From: Palsa-147 sp036513895
Lineage (GTDB): Bacteria > Acidobacteriota > Terriglobia > Acidiferrales > UBA7541
NCBI GenBank assembly: GCA_036513895.1
Contig: DATBYF010000096.1
Span: 19,544 to 83,543, forward strand
DNA: 64,000 nt
Direction of reading: 5' to 3'
A model generated the notes under the pieces. That model was not told the origin of the DNA. It saw only the letters and a program-made list of their open reading frames with translations, and did not search any database. The position numbers and the translations under genes are program-made. Shown here in pieces: positions 37,673 through 45,629 of this stretch. Positions within the stretch are counted from its first letter, which is position 1, and every line of letters starts with the position of its first letter.

Positions 37673-38545
37673 ATGGAAATTATCCGCACAGTCGATTGGA
37701 TGAAGCAGGTAGCCCGCGACGCCAATGCCAAAGAGCGCCTCGTCGGCCTCGTTCCCACCATGGGCGCGCTTCATGAAGGCCATTTTTCTCTCGTCCGCGC
37801 CGCGAAGAGAGAATGCTCACCCGTAGTCGTTTCGATTTTTGTGAATCCGAAGCAATTTGGCCCCACCGAAGATTTCAAGAAGTATCCGCGAAGCATGGAG
37901 CAAGATACTGCTGCGCTCGAATCGCTCAACGTGGATTATTTGTTCGCGCCATCCGCCGCTGACATGTATCCCGATGGATTCCGCACAGCCGTCACTGTCG
38001 AAGGCTTGGCTGATCGCCTCGAAGGCCGCTCACGGCCCGGCCATTTACGCGGCGTCTCTACCGTCGTTTTGAAGCTATTTGAAATCATTCAGCCGCGCTT
38101 CGCTTACTTCGGCCGCAAAGATGCCCAGCAGGTGAAAATCATTCAACAAATGGCGGGAGATCTAAATCTCGATGCGCAGGTGATCGCGTGCCCGATTGTG
38201 CGTGAACCCGACGGCCTTGCGATGTCGTCGCGCAACGCATACCTCAGTGGCAACGACCGGCAAGCCGCAACGGTTCTTTATCGCGCTCTCAGCGCAATGA
38301 AAAAGGAAATCGAGACCGGCGAAATCGACGCCGCCCGGCTCACAGCAACGATCCGTCGCATTTTCGAAGCAGAACCCGGCGCGGCCCTCGACTACGCCGA
38401 AATCGTTGACGTGGATTCACTCGAGCCCGTAATACGCCTGCGCAAGACATGCTATGCGCTCGTTGCCGCCTTCATCGGCAAGACACGCCTCATCGACAAC
38501 GCTCTAATCGAACAATCCGCCGATTCCTTCTCGGTCACGCTCTAG
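37673..38545 (+). CDS. panC: pantothenate synthetase (pantoate-beta-alanine ligase)
   Basis: ATP-dependent condensation of pantoate with beta-alanine through a pantoyl-adenylate. 290 residues. The nucleotidyl-transferase motif PTMGALHEGHFSL, the FVNPKQFGP pantoate-binding segment, YFGRKDAQQ and the KMSKS-like MSSRNAYL are all intact. It is the last gene of the panB-dinB-panC group and converges with ligT. panD is not in the window. Confidence 0.96.
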   Translation: MEIIRTVDWMKQVARDANAKERLVGLVPTMGALHEGHFSLVRAAKRECSPVVVSIFVNPKQFGPTEDFKKYPRSMEQDTAALESLNVDYLFAPSAADMYPDGFRTAVTVEGLADRLEGRSRPGHLRGVSTVVLKLFEIIQPRFAYFGRKDAQQVKIIQQMAGDLNLDAQVIACPIVREPDGLAMSSRNAYLSGNDRQAATVLYRALSAMKKEIETGEIDAARLTATIRRIFEAEPGAALDYAEIVDVDSLEPVIRLRKTCYALVAAFIGKTRLIDNALIEQSADSFSVTL

Positions 38546-38618
38546 CGCTCTCACAAGAACGCGAGCGTTGTCATTTGGAGTCCCGGCTCAGCCGAGGCGA
38601 GAAGTCTCCATTTTGACC

Positions 38619-39155
38619 TCACGCCCTAAAATCGCATCGGAAGCAAACTTCCTGCACATCCTCCGTCGCCCGAATCACCGCAAAATTGTTCGCCCGCAAC
38701 TCCCATCGCAAATTTCTCTCGCCGAATCGCCGCACAATCTCAGGCAGCACTAGCAAGTCCACGTCGCCCTCCGCAATCGTGATGTGTGGAATCCAAATAT
38801 TCTCGGCATAGTATTCGTTGATCCCGGTAGACAGCGAAGAAACGGCCTCCGAAATCTGCTTGTGCTGCACCGCAAGCTCCCAAGTTTTCACTACCGGCAG
38901 ATAAATCACCGGTTCCTTGCGAGTGAAAATTCCCATTCCGCTGCATTGCGTCGGGAAAGATCGAGTTTGCGCCGCGAGCGCCCGAACTATCGCCTGCACG
39001 CGCGTCAGATCGTATTCTTCAGCTACATGGTAGGAAAAATGAGGAAAGCGCTTCGAATGAATCCCGCAAACACCGAAGTCCCGCCGTAGCTCCTCCCACA
39101 ATTGCTCGACACGTTCCCGGTCCGCGCCGTCAAGTAATGAGACGATGCCCTGCAA
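38619..39155 (-). CDS. 2'-5' RNA ligase family (2H phosphoesterase) protein
   Basis: 178-residue cytoplasmic protein of the LigT/2H phosphoesterase superfamily. The two catalytic motifs are PHFSYH (about residue 38) and PHITIA (about residue 123), the HxT/S pair that defines the fold. It starts with TTG directly after the TAA of the upstream peroxiredoxin gene (TAATTG), so translation is probably coupled. The biological substrate is unknown; relatives act on RNA 2'-5' bonds or cyclic phosphates. It is the third gene of the gatB-bcp-ligT operon. Confidence 0.85.
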   Translation of the reverse strand: MQGIVSLLDGADRERVEQLWEELRRDFGVCGIHSKRFPHFSYHVAEEYDLTRVQAIVRALAAQTRSFPTQCSGMGIFTRKEPVIYLPVVKTWELAVQHKQISEAVSSLSTGINEYYAENIWIPHITIAEGDVDLLVLPEIVRRFGERNLRWELRANNFAVIRATEDVQEVCFRCDFRA

Positions 39156-39632
39156 TTATTCCGCCGAGCCCTGCTCCAATGCCTTCAAGACGTCCGCGGC
39201 GTGGCCTTTCACGGAAACGTTGTCCCAGATCTTGCGAATCCTTCCGTCCTTGCTGATCCAGAACGTCATCCGCACGATTCCAAGAAACGACTTTCCCAGA
39301 AATCGCTTCATCCGCCGCGCCCCATACGCTTCAATCGCCGTAAACTCCGGATCCGAAAGCAGTGGAAAATTCAGTAGATGTTTCTCTTTGAATTTCGCCT
39401 GCATTGCCACGCTGTCCGCGCTGCAGCCGATAACCACCGCGTCCAGCGCGTCGAATTTCTTCTTTGCGTCCCGAAACTCGGTCGCTTCGTTCGTTCAGCC
39501 CGGCGTCAGCGCCTTCGGAAAAAAATAGAAAATCACATTCTTGGCGCGATAGTCGGTAAGCGCGACCTCGCTGCCATCATCCGCGAGTAGCCGGAACGCC
39601 GGCGCCTTGTCTCCTACTTTCAGTTCGGCCAT
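39156..39632 (-). CDS. bcp: BCP/PrxQ-type peroxiredoxin, probable selenoprotein (UGA = Sec46)
   Basis: Thiol peroxidase, 158 residues if one in-frame TGA (39495-39497) is read through. Translation from the ATG at 39632 gives MAELKVGDKAPAFRLL and FYFFPKALTPG, then TGA at codon 46, then TNEATEFRDAKKKFDALDAVVIG and a normal PrxQ C-terminus. In cysteine homologues this codon is the peroxidatic Cys of TPGCT. The usual resolving Cys five residues later is Ala here, and the next Cys lies in VIGCSAD. A SECIS-like hairpin follows the TGA. It starts 4 bases after gatB and is directly joined to ligT, and the frame is otherwise clean on both sides. A nonsense mutation is the alternative, but its exact position makes selenocysteine much more likely. 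Confidence 0.8.
39466..39485 (-). promoter_or_regulatory. candidate bacterial SECIS element in bcp
   Basis: On the coding strand, starting 10 bases after the TGA, GCG-A-CCGA-GTT-TCGG-GA-CGC folds into two short stems (3 and 4 pairs) with a small asymmetric internal bulge and a GUU apical loop. The loop G (39477) is the 18th base after the TGA. A short apical loop starting with GU at this distance is what bacterial SECIS elements that bind SelB look like. Judged by eye; no folding energy was computed. Confidence 0.6.
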
Positions 39633-39636
39633 GCTG

Positions 39637-41127
39637 TCACGCCTCGCTTAGAATGCGCTTGAGAATCTCGTTCACTGCTTGCGGATTTGCCTGCCCGCGC
39701 ATTTCGCGCATCACCTGGCCGACGAAAAATTTGAAGACACCCTCATTCCCAGCCTTGTACTTCGCCACGTTCTCGGGATTCTTCGCGACAATGGCGCGCG
39801 CAACACTCTCAATCGCGCCCGTATCGCTGATTTGCGCGTACCCCTCGGCCGCAATGATCTCTGCAGACCCCTTTCCAGTCTCAAACATTCGCGCAAATAC
39901 TTTCTTGCCTGTCGATGCAGTTATTTCTCCCGACTCGATCTTCGTCAAAAGATCCGCCAGCGCCGCGGGCGTCACAGTCGCGTCGCCGATCTCTTTCCCA
40001 GTATCATTTAATCGTCCCAAAAGCTCCGTCGAAATCCAGTTCGCCGCAGTTTTCGCAGGCGCACCCGCGCGAATTACTTCCTCGAAATAATCGGCAAGTG
40101 CGCGCCCCGCCGTCAGTACTCCAGCATCGTAGGCAGTCACGCCGTATGCACCGGTAAACCGCGCCCGTTTTGCAGGTGGCAATTCCGGCATCTCCGCGCG
40201 CACGCGTTCCTGAATGTTCGCATCCACTCTCACGGGCAACAGATCGGGATCCGGGAAATAGCGGTAATCATGCGCAAATTCTTTCGAACGCATCGGCTCC
40301 GTGCGCCCGCTCGCCGAATTATAAAGCCGCGTTTCCTGCGGAATCGTTCCGCCCGATTCGATCACGCCGATTTGCCGCTCAATTTCGTGTTCGAGTGCTC
40401 GTTGCAGGAACCGAAACGAGTTCAAATTTTTCACTTCCGCTTTCGTTCCGAATTTCTCGGCGCCGCGCAAGCGCACGCTTACGTTCGCGTCGCACCGAAG
40501 CGAGCCTTCCTCCATATTGCAATCGCTCACTTCCGTATAGAGCAAAATCTGCTTCAGCGCAGTGAGATACGCATGCGCCTCAGCAGGCGTGCGCAAATCG
40601 GGCTCCGAAACAATTTCAATCAGCGGCGCGCCGCAGCGGTTGAAATCAATGTAGCTATGGCGATCGGAATCGACGAAGCCTTCATGCAAATTCTTCGCTG
40701 CATCTTCTTCCATATGAACTCGCGTGATTCCGATGCGCTTTGCCGCGCCCGCAACATCCACTTCAAGCGATCCGCCTGTCGCCAGCGGCAGCTCGTACAT
40801 CGAAATCTGATAGCCCTTCGGCAAATCGGGATAGAAATAATTCTTCCGCGCGAATTGCGAACGCTCCTGCACCTCGCAATTGAGCGCAATCGACGCCCGC
40901 AACGCGAGTTTGAGCGCCTTCGAATTCAGCACGGGCAGCGCGCCCGGCAGCCCCAGACATACCGGGCACGTGTTCGTATTCGGCGGGTCACCAAAGCGCG
41001 GCGAGCACGCGCAGAACGCCTTCGTCGCCGTCAAAAGCTGCGCGTGCACTTCGAGTCCGATGACGGCCTCGTATCTCGCCAGCACTTCCGGCGCGATGCC
41101 CGCTCCCTCTGTGGTCGTTTTCGCCAT
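39637..41127 (-). CDS. gatB: Asp-tRNA(Asn)/Glu-tRNA(Gln) amidotransferase subunit B
   Basis: tRNA-binding and kinase subunit of the GatCAB complex that converts Glu-tRNA(Gln) and/or Asp-tRNA(Asn) into the amidated forms. 496 residues, full length. Signatures: EAVIGLEVHAQL at the start, CPVCLGLPGALPVLN, the YFYPDLPKGYQISMYE loop, DFNRCGAPLIEIVSEPD, and the C-terminal YqeY-like helical tail. Subunits A and C are not in the window. It heads the operon gatB-bcp-ligT. Confidence 0.97.
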   Translation of the reverse strand: MAKTTTEGAGIAPEVLARYEAVIGLEVHAQLLTATKAFCACSPRFGDPPNTNTCPVCLGLPGALPVLNSKALKLALRASIALNCEVQERSQFARKNYFYPDLPKGYQISMYELPLATGGSLEVDVAGAAKRIGITRVHMEEDAAKNLHEGFVDSDRHSYIDFNRCGAPLIEIVSEPDLRTPAEAHAYLTALKQILLYTEVSDCNMEEGSLRCDANVSVRLRGAEKFGTKAEVKNLNSFRFLQRALEHEIERQIGVIESGGTIPQETRLYNSASGRTEPMRSKEFAHDYRYFPDPDLLPVRVDANIQERVRAEMPELPPAKRARFTGAYGVTAYDAGVLTAGRALADYFEEVIRAGAPAKTAANWISTELLGRLNDTGKEIGDATVTPAALADLLTKIESGEITASTGKKVFARMFETGKGSAEIIAAEGYAQISDTGAIESVARAIVAKNPENVAKYKAGNEGVFKFFVGQVMREMRGQANPQAVNEILKRILSEA

Positions 41128-41157
41128 GAGAAAGCGGCAATTATAGCACCCGTCTCG

Positions 41158-43317
41158 CTACTCGCCGCCCCACACGTATTTCATGCCCAGCCGCCAATTC
41201 AATCCGAGCGCAGGATAGCCGACGGCATCCTGATATCGCCGGTCGAACAAATTCTCGACACGCCCGAGCGCCGAAAGCTTTCGCGTGAAGTTGTAGCTCG
41301 TCCCCAAATCCCAGCGCACGTAACTCGGATTGCTCGTAATGCCTAACCCGAGAAAATCGCTGTCCGTGCGCCGGCCCACGTAATAGCCCGCGAGATTCCA
41401 ATTCATCCGATGGAAATTCGCGTTCGCGATGAGCGTTGCCGAGTGGAGCGGCCTTTTCGCAAGGCGATTTCCCGGTGCCAGCGTCGGGTCGAAGAAATTC
41501 GGCGAAGCAATTACTAGCGTGTCGTCATACGTGTAGTTCCCGTCGATGTTCAGCCACTTCGTAATCTTTGATTCAAATTTGCTGTTTGCACCGAACGCGC
41601 GCGCCTTATCCGTATTGAAAAATTGCCCTGTCCCATAGGGACACGCCGCGGTCGGTGGCAGCGATGCGAAACTCACGATGTCGCTGAAATCGTTGTGAAA
41701 ATAATCCACCGAAATTCGGAATCGGTCGCTCGCCAGCACCTGGTCTGCGCCTGCGTGAATTGTTGTGCTTTGCTCCGGCTTCAAATTCGGATTGCCCGGA
41801 TCGCACGGGTCATTCGAAAAGGAGTCGAAGAAATCCGGCTCCTTGATGCCTTCGCCGTATGAAAATCGCAATCGCGTCGCGCCCCAGAAATCGTGGCCAT
41901 ATCGCAACGCGTACGCAACGCCCGCCCGCGGCACCACGCGCGTCCCAAAACTCGCGTTCGCTTCCGCGCGCACGCCCGCCGTCGCCGTCAGACGTCGTCC
42001 AAATTGATAACGCACTTCGGTGTACCCAGCCTGATTGTTCCGCCGGGAGTCCGGTCCGCCTTCGGCGCCGTTCTCCACTTCATACATGTAGCCGGCAGAC
42101 ACGCCGCCATGCGGAAAAACATAACTCGCCTGGTCCTCGAAGTTTGCGCGATTGTAGAGGTTGTACGAGTTTCCGAACGAGTTGATGTACGCCTCCTGAA
42201 TTCGAGAGTCCGTCGCGCGGAGTTCGTTGTGCCAGTGATCGCCTGCCATGAAATCCCATGTGATTCCGGTTGCAAGATTGTGCAGGTCGTTGTGATCTAC
42301 AAGACTTGGCGGAAGGAAAATCGTTTGTCCCGGCACCCCGCCGTCGCTTCCCGTTTCGCGCACCGTCACTCGCAGCGTATCCGTGTCCGAGAATTTCCAG
42401 CCAAAATTCCCAGCGAAAGGGACATCGCGAAAATAGTCGTTCGGACCCTGGCCGCCGGACGCGAAATAACCACCCGACGCGGAATAATCGAACCGGCCCG
42501 CGACTCCGCTTAATTGCACGTTGCCCAAGCCCGTTCCGAAAGTTCCGCCTTCGCCGGTTAGTTCGAGCTCCGGAGTGCTGGTCGTGCCGTGGTGCGAAAA
42601 AATCTGTACGACGCCGTCTACCGCATCTGAGCCAAAAAGCGCGCTCGACGCTCCGTGCACGATCTCGACCTTGTCCACACTCAGGAGACTGTAGTTCTCG
42701 AGCTCGATCGCGCCGCCAGGCTCGTTCACGGGAATGCCATCCACGAGAAACTTCGTGAAATCCGAATCTCCGCCGTCAAGAAAATACGTTGTGACGCCGC
42801 CTTCCGCGCCAAGACGCGAAATTGCCGCACCTGGTTCGCTCGCGAGTGCGGAGGCAATCCAAAGTTCATCGCGCTCGTCGATGTCTTGTCTCGTGACAAC
42901 GTCTACCAGCGCCGCGCTGTCTGCAGCCAGCATAGGCTCGGCGGCTGCCGTAACGACAACACTCGCCGAAAGCTTTTCAAGCGTGAGCTTCACGTTCAAG
43001 TTGCGCGTCTCGCCGGCTGCGAGCGTTACGTTTTCTTCCGCGCGTTCGAAAGCAGGCGCGGAAATCACGATGCGATAGTTTCCCGGGATGAGCGTGAGTA
43101 AAAAATGTCCCGCAACGTCGCTCTTTGTATCTGCCGCGGTTCCATGGGTATTCGTTTGAGGCTCTGCGTGAATGTTTACGTCGCGAATTACAGCGCCGCT
43201 CGGATCCGTCAGATCCCCGGTCAAAGTTGCACGTGCTTCCGTTTGTGCAAATGAAACTTCGGGCAAAGTTACAGCTAGGGCAGCAATAACAGCCAACTCA
43301 AACCAGCTAGTTTTCAT
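41158..43317 (-). CDS. btuB: TonB-dependent receptor, probable cobalamin receptor
   Basis: Outer-membrane receptor of 719 residues: signal peptide ending near VSFAQ, a carboxypeptidase-regulatory-like beta domain (DPSGAVIRDVNIHAEP, about 30-110), a plug (about 130-240, with DGGDSDFTKFLVDGIPVNEPG) and a beta-barrel ending in NLFDRRYQDAVGYPALG. The start at 43317 has a GAGGAGGAA site; an open frame reaches 43362 without one. A cobalamin riboswitch lies in the leader, and btuFCD is encoded immediately upstream on the same strand, so vitamin B12 or a cobamide is the likely ligand. The extra N-terminal domain is unlike E. coli BtuB. Confidence 0.9.
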   Translation of the reverse strand: MKTSWFELAVIAALAVTLPEVSFAQTEARATLTGDLTDPSGAVIRDVNIHAEPQTNTHGTAADTKSDVAGHFLLTLIPGNYRIVISAPAFERAEENVTLAAGETRNLNVKLTLEKLSASVVVTAAAEPMLAADSAALVDVVTRQDIDERDELWIASALASEPGAAISRLGAEGGVTTYFLDGGDSDFTKFLVDGIPVNEPGGAIELENYSLLSVDKVEIVHGASSALFGSDAVDGVVQIFSHHGTTSTPELELTGEGGTFGTGLGNVQLSGVAGRFDYSASGGYFASGGQGPNDYFRDVPFAGNFGWKFSDTDTLRVTVRETGSDGGVPGQTIFLPPSLVDHNDLHNLATGITWDFMAGDHWHNELRATDSRIQEAYINSFGNSYNLYNRANFEDQASYVFPHGGVSAGYMYEVENGAEGGPDSRRNNQAGYTEVRYQFGRRLTATAGVRAEANASFGTRVVPRAGVAYALRYGHDFWGATRLRFSYGEGIKEPDFFDSFSNDPCDPGNPNLKPEQSTTIHAGADQVLASDRFRISVDYFHNDFSDIVSFASLPPTAACPYGTGQFFNTDKARAFGANSKFESKITKWLNIDGNYTYDDTLVIASPNFFDPTLAPGNRLAKRPLHSATLIANANFHRMNWNLAGYYVGRRTDSDFLGLGITSNPSYVRWDLGTSYNFTRKLSALGRVENLFDRRYQDAVGYPALGLNWRLGMKYVWGGE

Positions 43318-43404
43318 GAGTTCCTCCTCTCCCTCTCGCGCGGGAGTTGAAGGTTGTCCCAAATCAGCGCCTCGAGATGTGTTCTCGACGGCCGAATCGG
43401 GATT

Positions 43405-43615
43405 GAGGCTCCGTCGGTCTCCTGGCTTGGCGGCAATTCTTGTGGTGCGGCCTTCCCATTCCGGCGCCGGTTCGAGGGTTCGAATCAGCGATCGAAACAG
43501 TGGTGCGCACCTGGCAATTCCCGCCTTACAGTCGCGCGGCGGCGACGGTTTTTCACCGTCTTCCCGTGCACGGAGTCTCGGTCATTGTGAACCGAGCGCC
43601 GAACCTGCGAAATAC
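43405..43615 (-). ncRNA. cobalamin riboswitch (leader of the btuB-like gene)
   Basis: On the minus strand the leader contains, in order, GCAGGTTCGGCGC, GGGAAGACGGTGAAAAACC, CGCGACTGTAA and AAGCCAGGAGACC. These are the conserved blocks of the B12-binding core, the last being the 3' half of the family's closing region. It ends about 90 bases before the start codon. No clear T-run terminator follows, so control may be by blocking the ribosome-binding site. Boundaries are approximate. Confidence 0.88.
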
Positions 43616-43731
43616 ACAGGCTGCGTGCGCCGCGGGGAAAATCTAACTTCTCGGTGTTTACTGCTTGCTTCGTACAAATTGTTTGCGTCGTTCCGGTGAA
43701 AATCCAAACTTGCTAACGCCGTTTCCTCGGA

Positions 43732-44616
43732 CTATTCCAACCGCTCCCCTCTTCCATTCGTATCGCGCAACATAACCCGAGGCTTCCCGCCAGGCCTGAT
43801 CTCCACATCCAGCGGCGCATTAAATACATCCTCAAGAATATCGCGGCGATAAACTTCTCTGGGCGTGCCGGTAATCTCGCATTTGCCGTGATGAAGCAGC
43901 ACGATCCGATCCGAAAATTCCGCCGCCAGATTCAACTCGTGCGTCACGACCACCACCGTGTAGCGATTCTCATCTACGAGTCGCCGCAACCCCCGCAGCA
44001 ATTCCACTTTCCCGCCGATATCGAGGTGCTGCGTCGGTTCGTCAAGTAGCAGTAGTGACGGTTGCTGTGCCAGCGCGCGCGCTAAAATTACCCGCTGCTT
44101 CTCGCCGCCGGAGAGCTGCTCCATCCAGCGATCGCGCAGTTCAGTGGCTCCCACCTGTGAAAGCGCATTTTCTGCCATCAGACAATCTTCTTTCGACTCG
44201 AAGCGCAGCCGCCGCCCGTAGGGATATCGCCCTTGCAACACATACTCCCAAACACGCAATGGAAATATCAGCGCACTTTCTTGCTGCACCAGCGCAATCC
44301 GTTGCGCGCGCTCGCGTGGATCTAGCAGGCTGGGCTCCTTATCGTCCACGCGCACGAAACCTGAAAGCGGTTTGCACAATCCCGCCAGAAGTCTAAGCAG
44401 CGTTGATTTTCCGCTCGCGTTGGGTCCCAGAATCGCTACAATCTCGCGCCGCCGCGCTTCAAATGTCACCGGCCCAAGCGCAAATTTCGGCGCTCCACGC
44501 TCCGTCACGGAATAGGCGTAGCTCGCCTGCTCGACGCTCAGCCGAACATCCCTCGCAGGCGCGGCCGGATTTCCGCCGTGCGCTGCATTCTCGACAGGAG
44601 TGCCGTGCGCGTTCAT
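43732..44616 (-). CDS. btuD: cobalamin ABC transporter, ATP-binding protein
   Basis: ATPase of an FecCD-type importer, 294 residues. Walker A is GPNASGKST, the Q-loop is VQQESA, the signature is LSGGEKQR, Walker B is LLLLDEP and the switch His is in VVTHELN. Its ATG overlaps the permease stop (ATGA). It is the last gene of btuF-btuC-btuD. The family also moves haem and siderophores, but the B12 riboswitch upstream of the operon supports cobalamin. Confidence 0.93.
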   Translation of the reverse strand: MNAHGTPVENAAHGGNPAAPARDVRLSVEQASYAYSVTERGAPKFALGPVTFEARRREIVAILGPNASGKSTLLRLLAGLCKPLSGFVRVDDKEPSLLDPRERAQRIALVQQESALIFPLRVWEYVLQGRYPYGRRLRFESKEDCLMAENALSQVGATELRDRWMEQLSGGEKQRVILARALAQQPSLLLLDEPTQHLDIGGKVELLRGLRRLVDENRYTVVVVTHELNLAAEFSDRIVLLHHGKCEITGTPREVYRRDILEDVFNAPLDVEIRPGGKPRVMLRDTNGRGERLE

Positions 44617-45629
44617 CGCACTCTCCGCCGCAAAAGATAAATGAACACGGGCGCCCCAACGATCGCCGTCATTGCGCCCACCGGCAATTCCGTCGGCGCA
44701 ACCACTGTGCGCGCGAGCGTATCGGCGAGCACGATCGCGATCGCGCCGCCGAATGCAGACGCCGGAATCAACACGCGATAGTCCGAACCAAACATCATTC
44801 GCATTACGTGCGGCACGAGCAAGCCAACGTAGCCGATTGCGCCGCTCACCGACACCGCAAGCCCAGTGAGCAGTGACGCTGAAATGTAGACGACGATTTT
44901 CACGCGCGCCACGTTCACGCCGAGATGCCGCGCTTCTTGCTCGCCCGTTAGAATCAAATTCAGATCCGACGCCGTGGTATAAATTGCGCCTGCAGCTGCA
45001 ATCATCACCGCAAAAAGAAAGCTGATCGATATTTGCGGTGGCGTTGCGAGATCGCCCATCAGCCAGAACGCCATGCCGCGTAAATCGCGTCCGCTAAGCG
45101 TGGTCATTAAAAACATGATCACAGCCGAAAGAAACGACGCCGATATGATTCCTGCCAGCAGCAGTGTGGCGCTGTCGAGTTGCCCACCGCGCCGCCCGAG
45201 AAAGTAAACCGCGGCGATTGTCGCGGCGGCGCCTACAAACGCCGCGCCTTGCATGGCCAGCGGCACGTGCGGCGCTACGATCAAACTGATGATTGCGCCC
45301 AACGCCGCGCCCGTCGAGACACCGAGAACGTACGGGTCCGCCAGCGGATTCCGCAGCAGCGATTGGAATCCAGCGCCTGCCACCGCGAGTGAAGCGCCCA
45401 CTACAATCCCCATTGCAATTCGCGGCAGTCGTATTCCAAAAATCACCAGCCGAAAATCTGACGGAATCCGATCCATCTGGCCGATCGCTCCGTGGTAAAG
45501 CGTAGTGACGACCGATGTTACCGACATGGGATACGCGCCAAGCCGCAGCGAAACCACCATCGCGACAAACAACGCGCTGGCTAAAATCGCGCACACTCCC
45601 AAAATTCTGCGTGGCGTCATCGGTTGCAT
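44613..45629 (-). CDS. btuC: cobalamin ABC transporter, permease (FecCD family)
   Basis: Membrane subunit of 338 residues with about ten membrane segments. The family motifs RLPRIAMGIVVGASLAVAG and FQSLLRNPLADPYVLG, and the cytoplasmic coupling loop region near EARHLGVNV, are present. The ATG shares one base with the btuF stop (TAATG), so the two are translationally coupled. The dimer forms the pore that takes B12 from BtuF and is driven by BtuD. Confidence 0.94.
   Translation of the reverse strand: MQPMTPRRILGVCAILASALFVAMVVSLRLGAYPMSVTSVVTTLYHGAIGQMDRIPSDFRLVIFGIRLPRIAMGIVVGASLAVAGAGFQSLLRNPLADPYVLGVSTGAALGAIISLIVAPHVPLAMQGAAFVGAAATIAAVYFLGRRGGQLDSATLLLAGIISASFLSAVIMFLMTTLSGRDLRGMAFWLMGDLATPPQISISFLFAVMIAAAGAIYTTASDLNLILTGEQEARHLGVNVARVKIVVYISASLLTGLAVSVSGAIGYVGLLVPHVMRMMFGSDYRVLIPASAFGGAIAIVLADTLARTVVAPTELPVGAMTAIVGAPVFIYLLRRRVR

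Noticed and set aside
39495..39497. Simple nonsense mutation (pseudogene) reading of the bcp TGA
   Set aside because: The stop replaces precisely the catalytic Cys codon, the rest of the frame is clean and a SECIS-like hairpin follows; kept only as the alternative.
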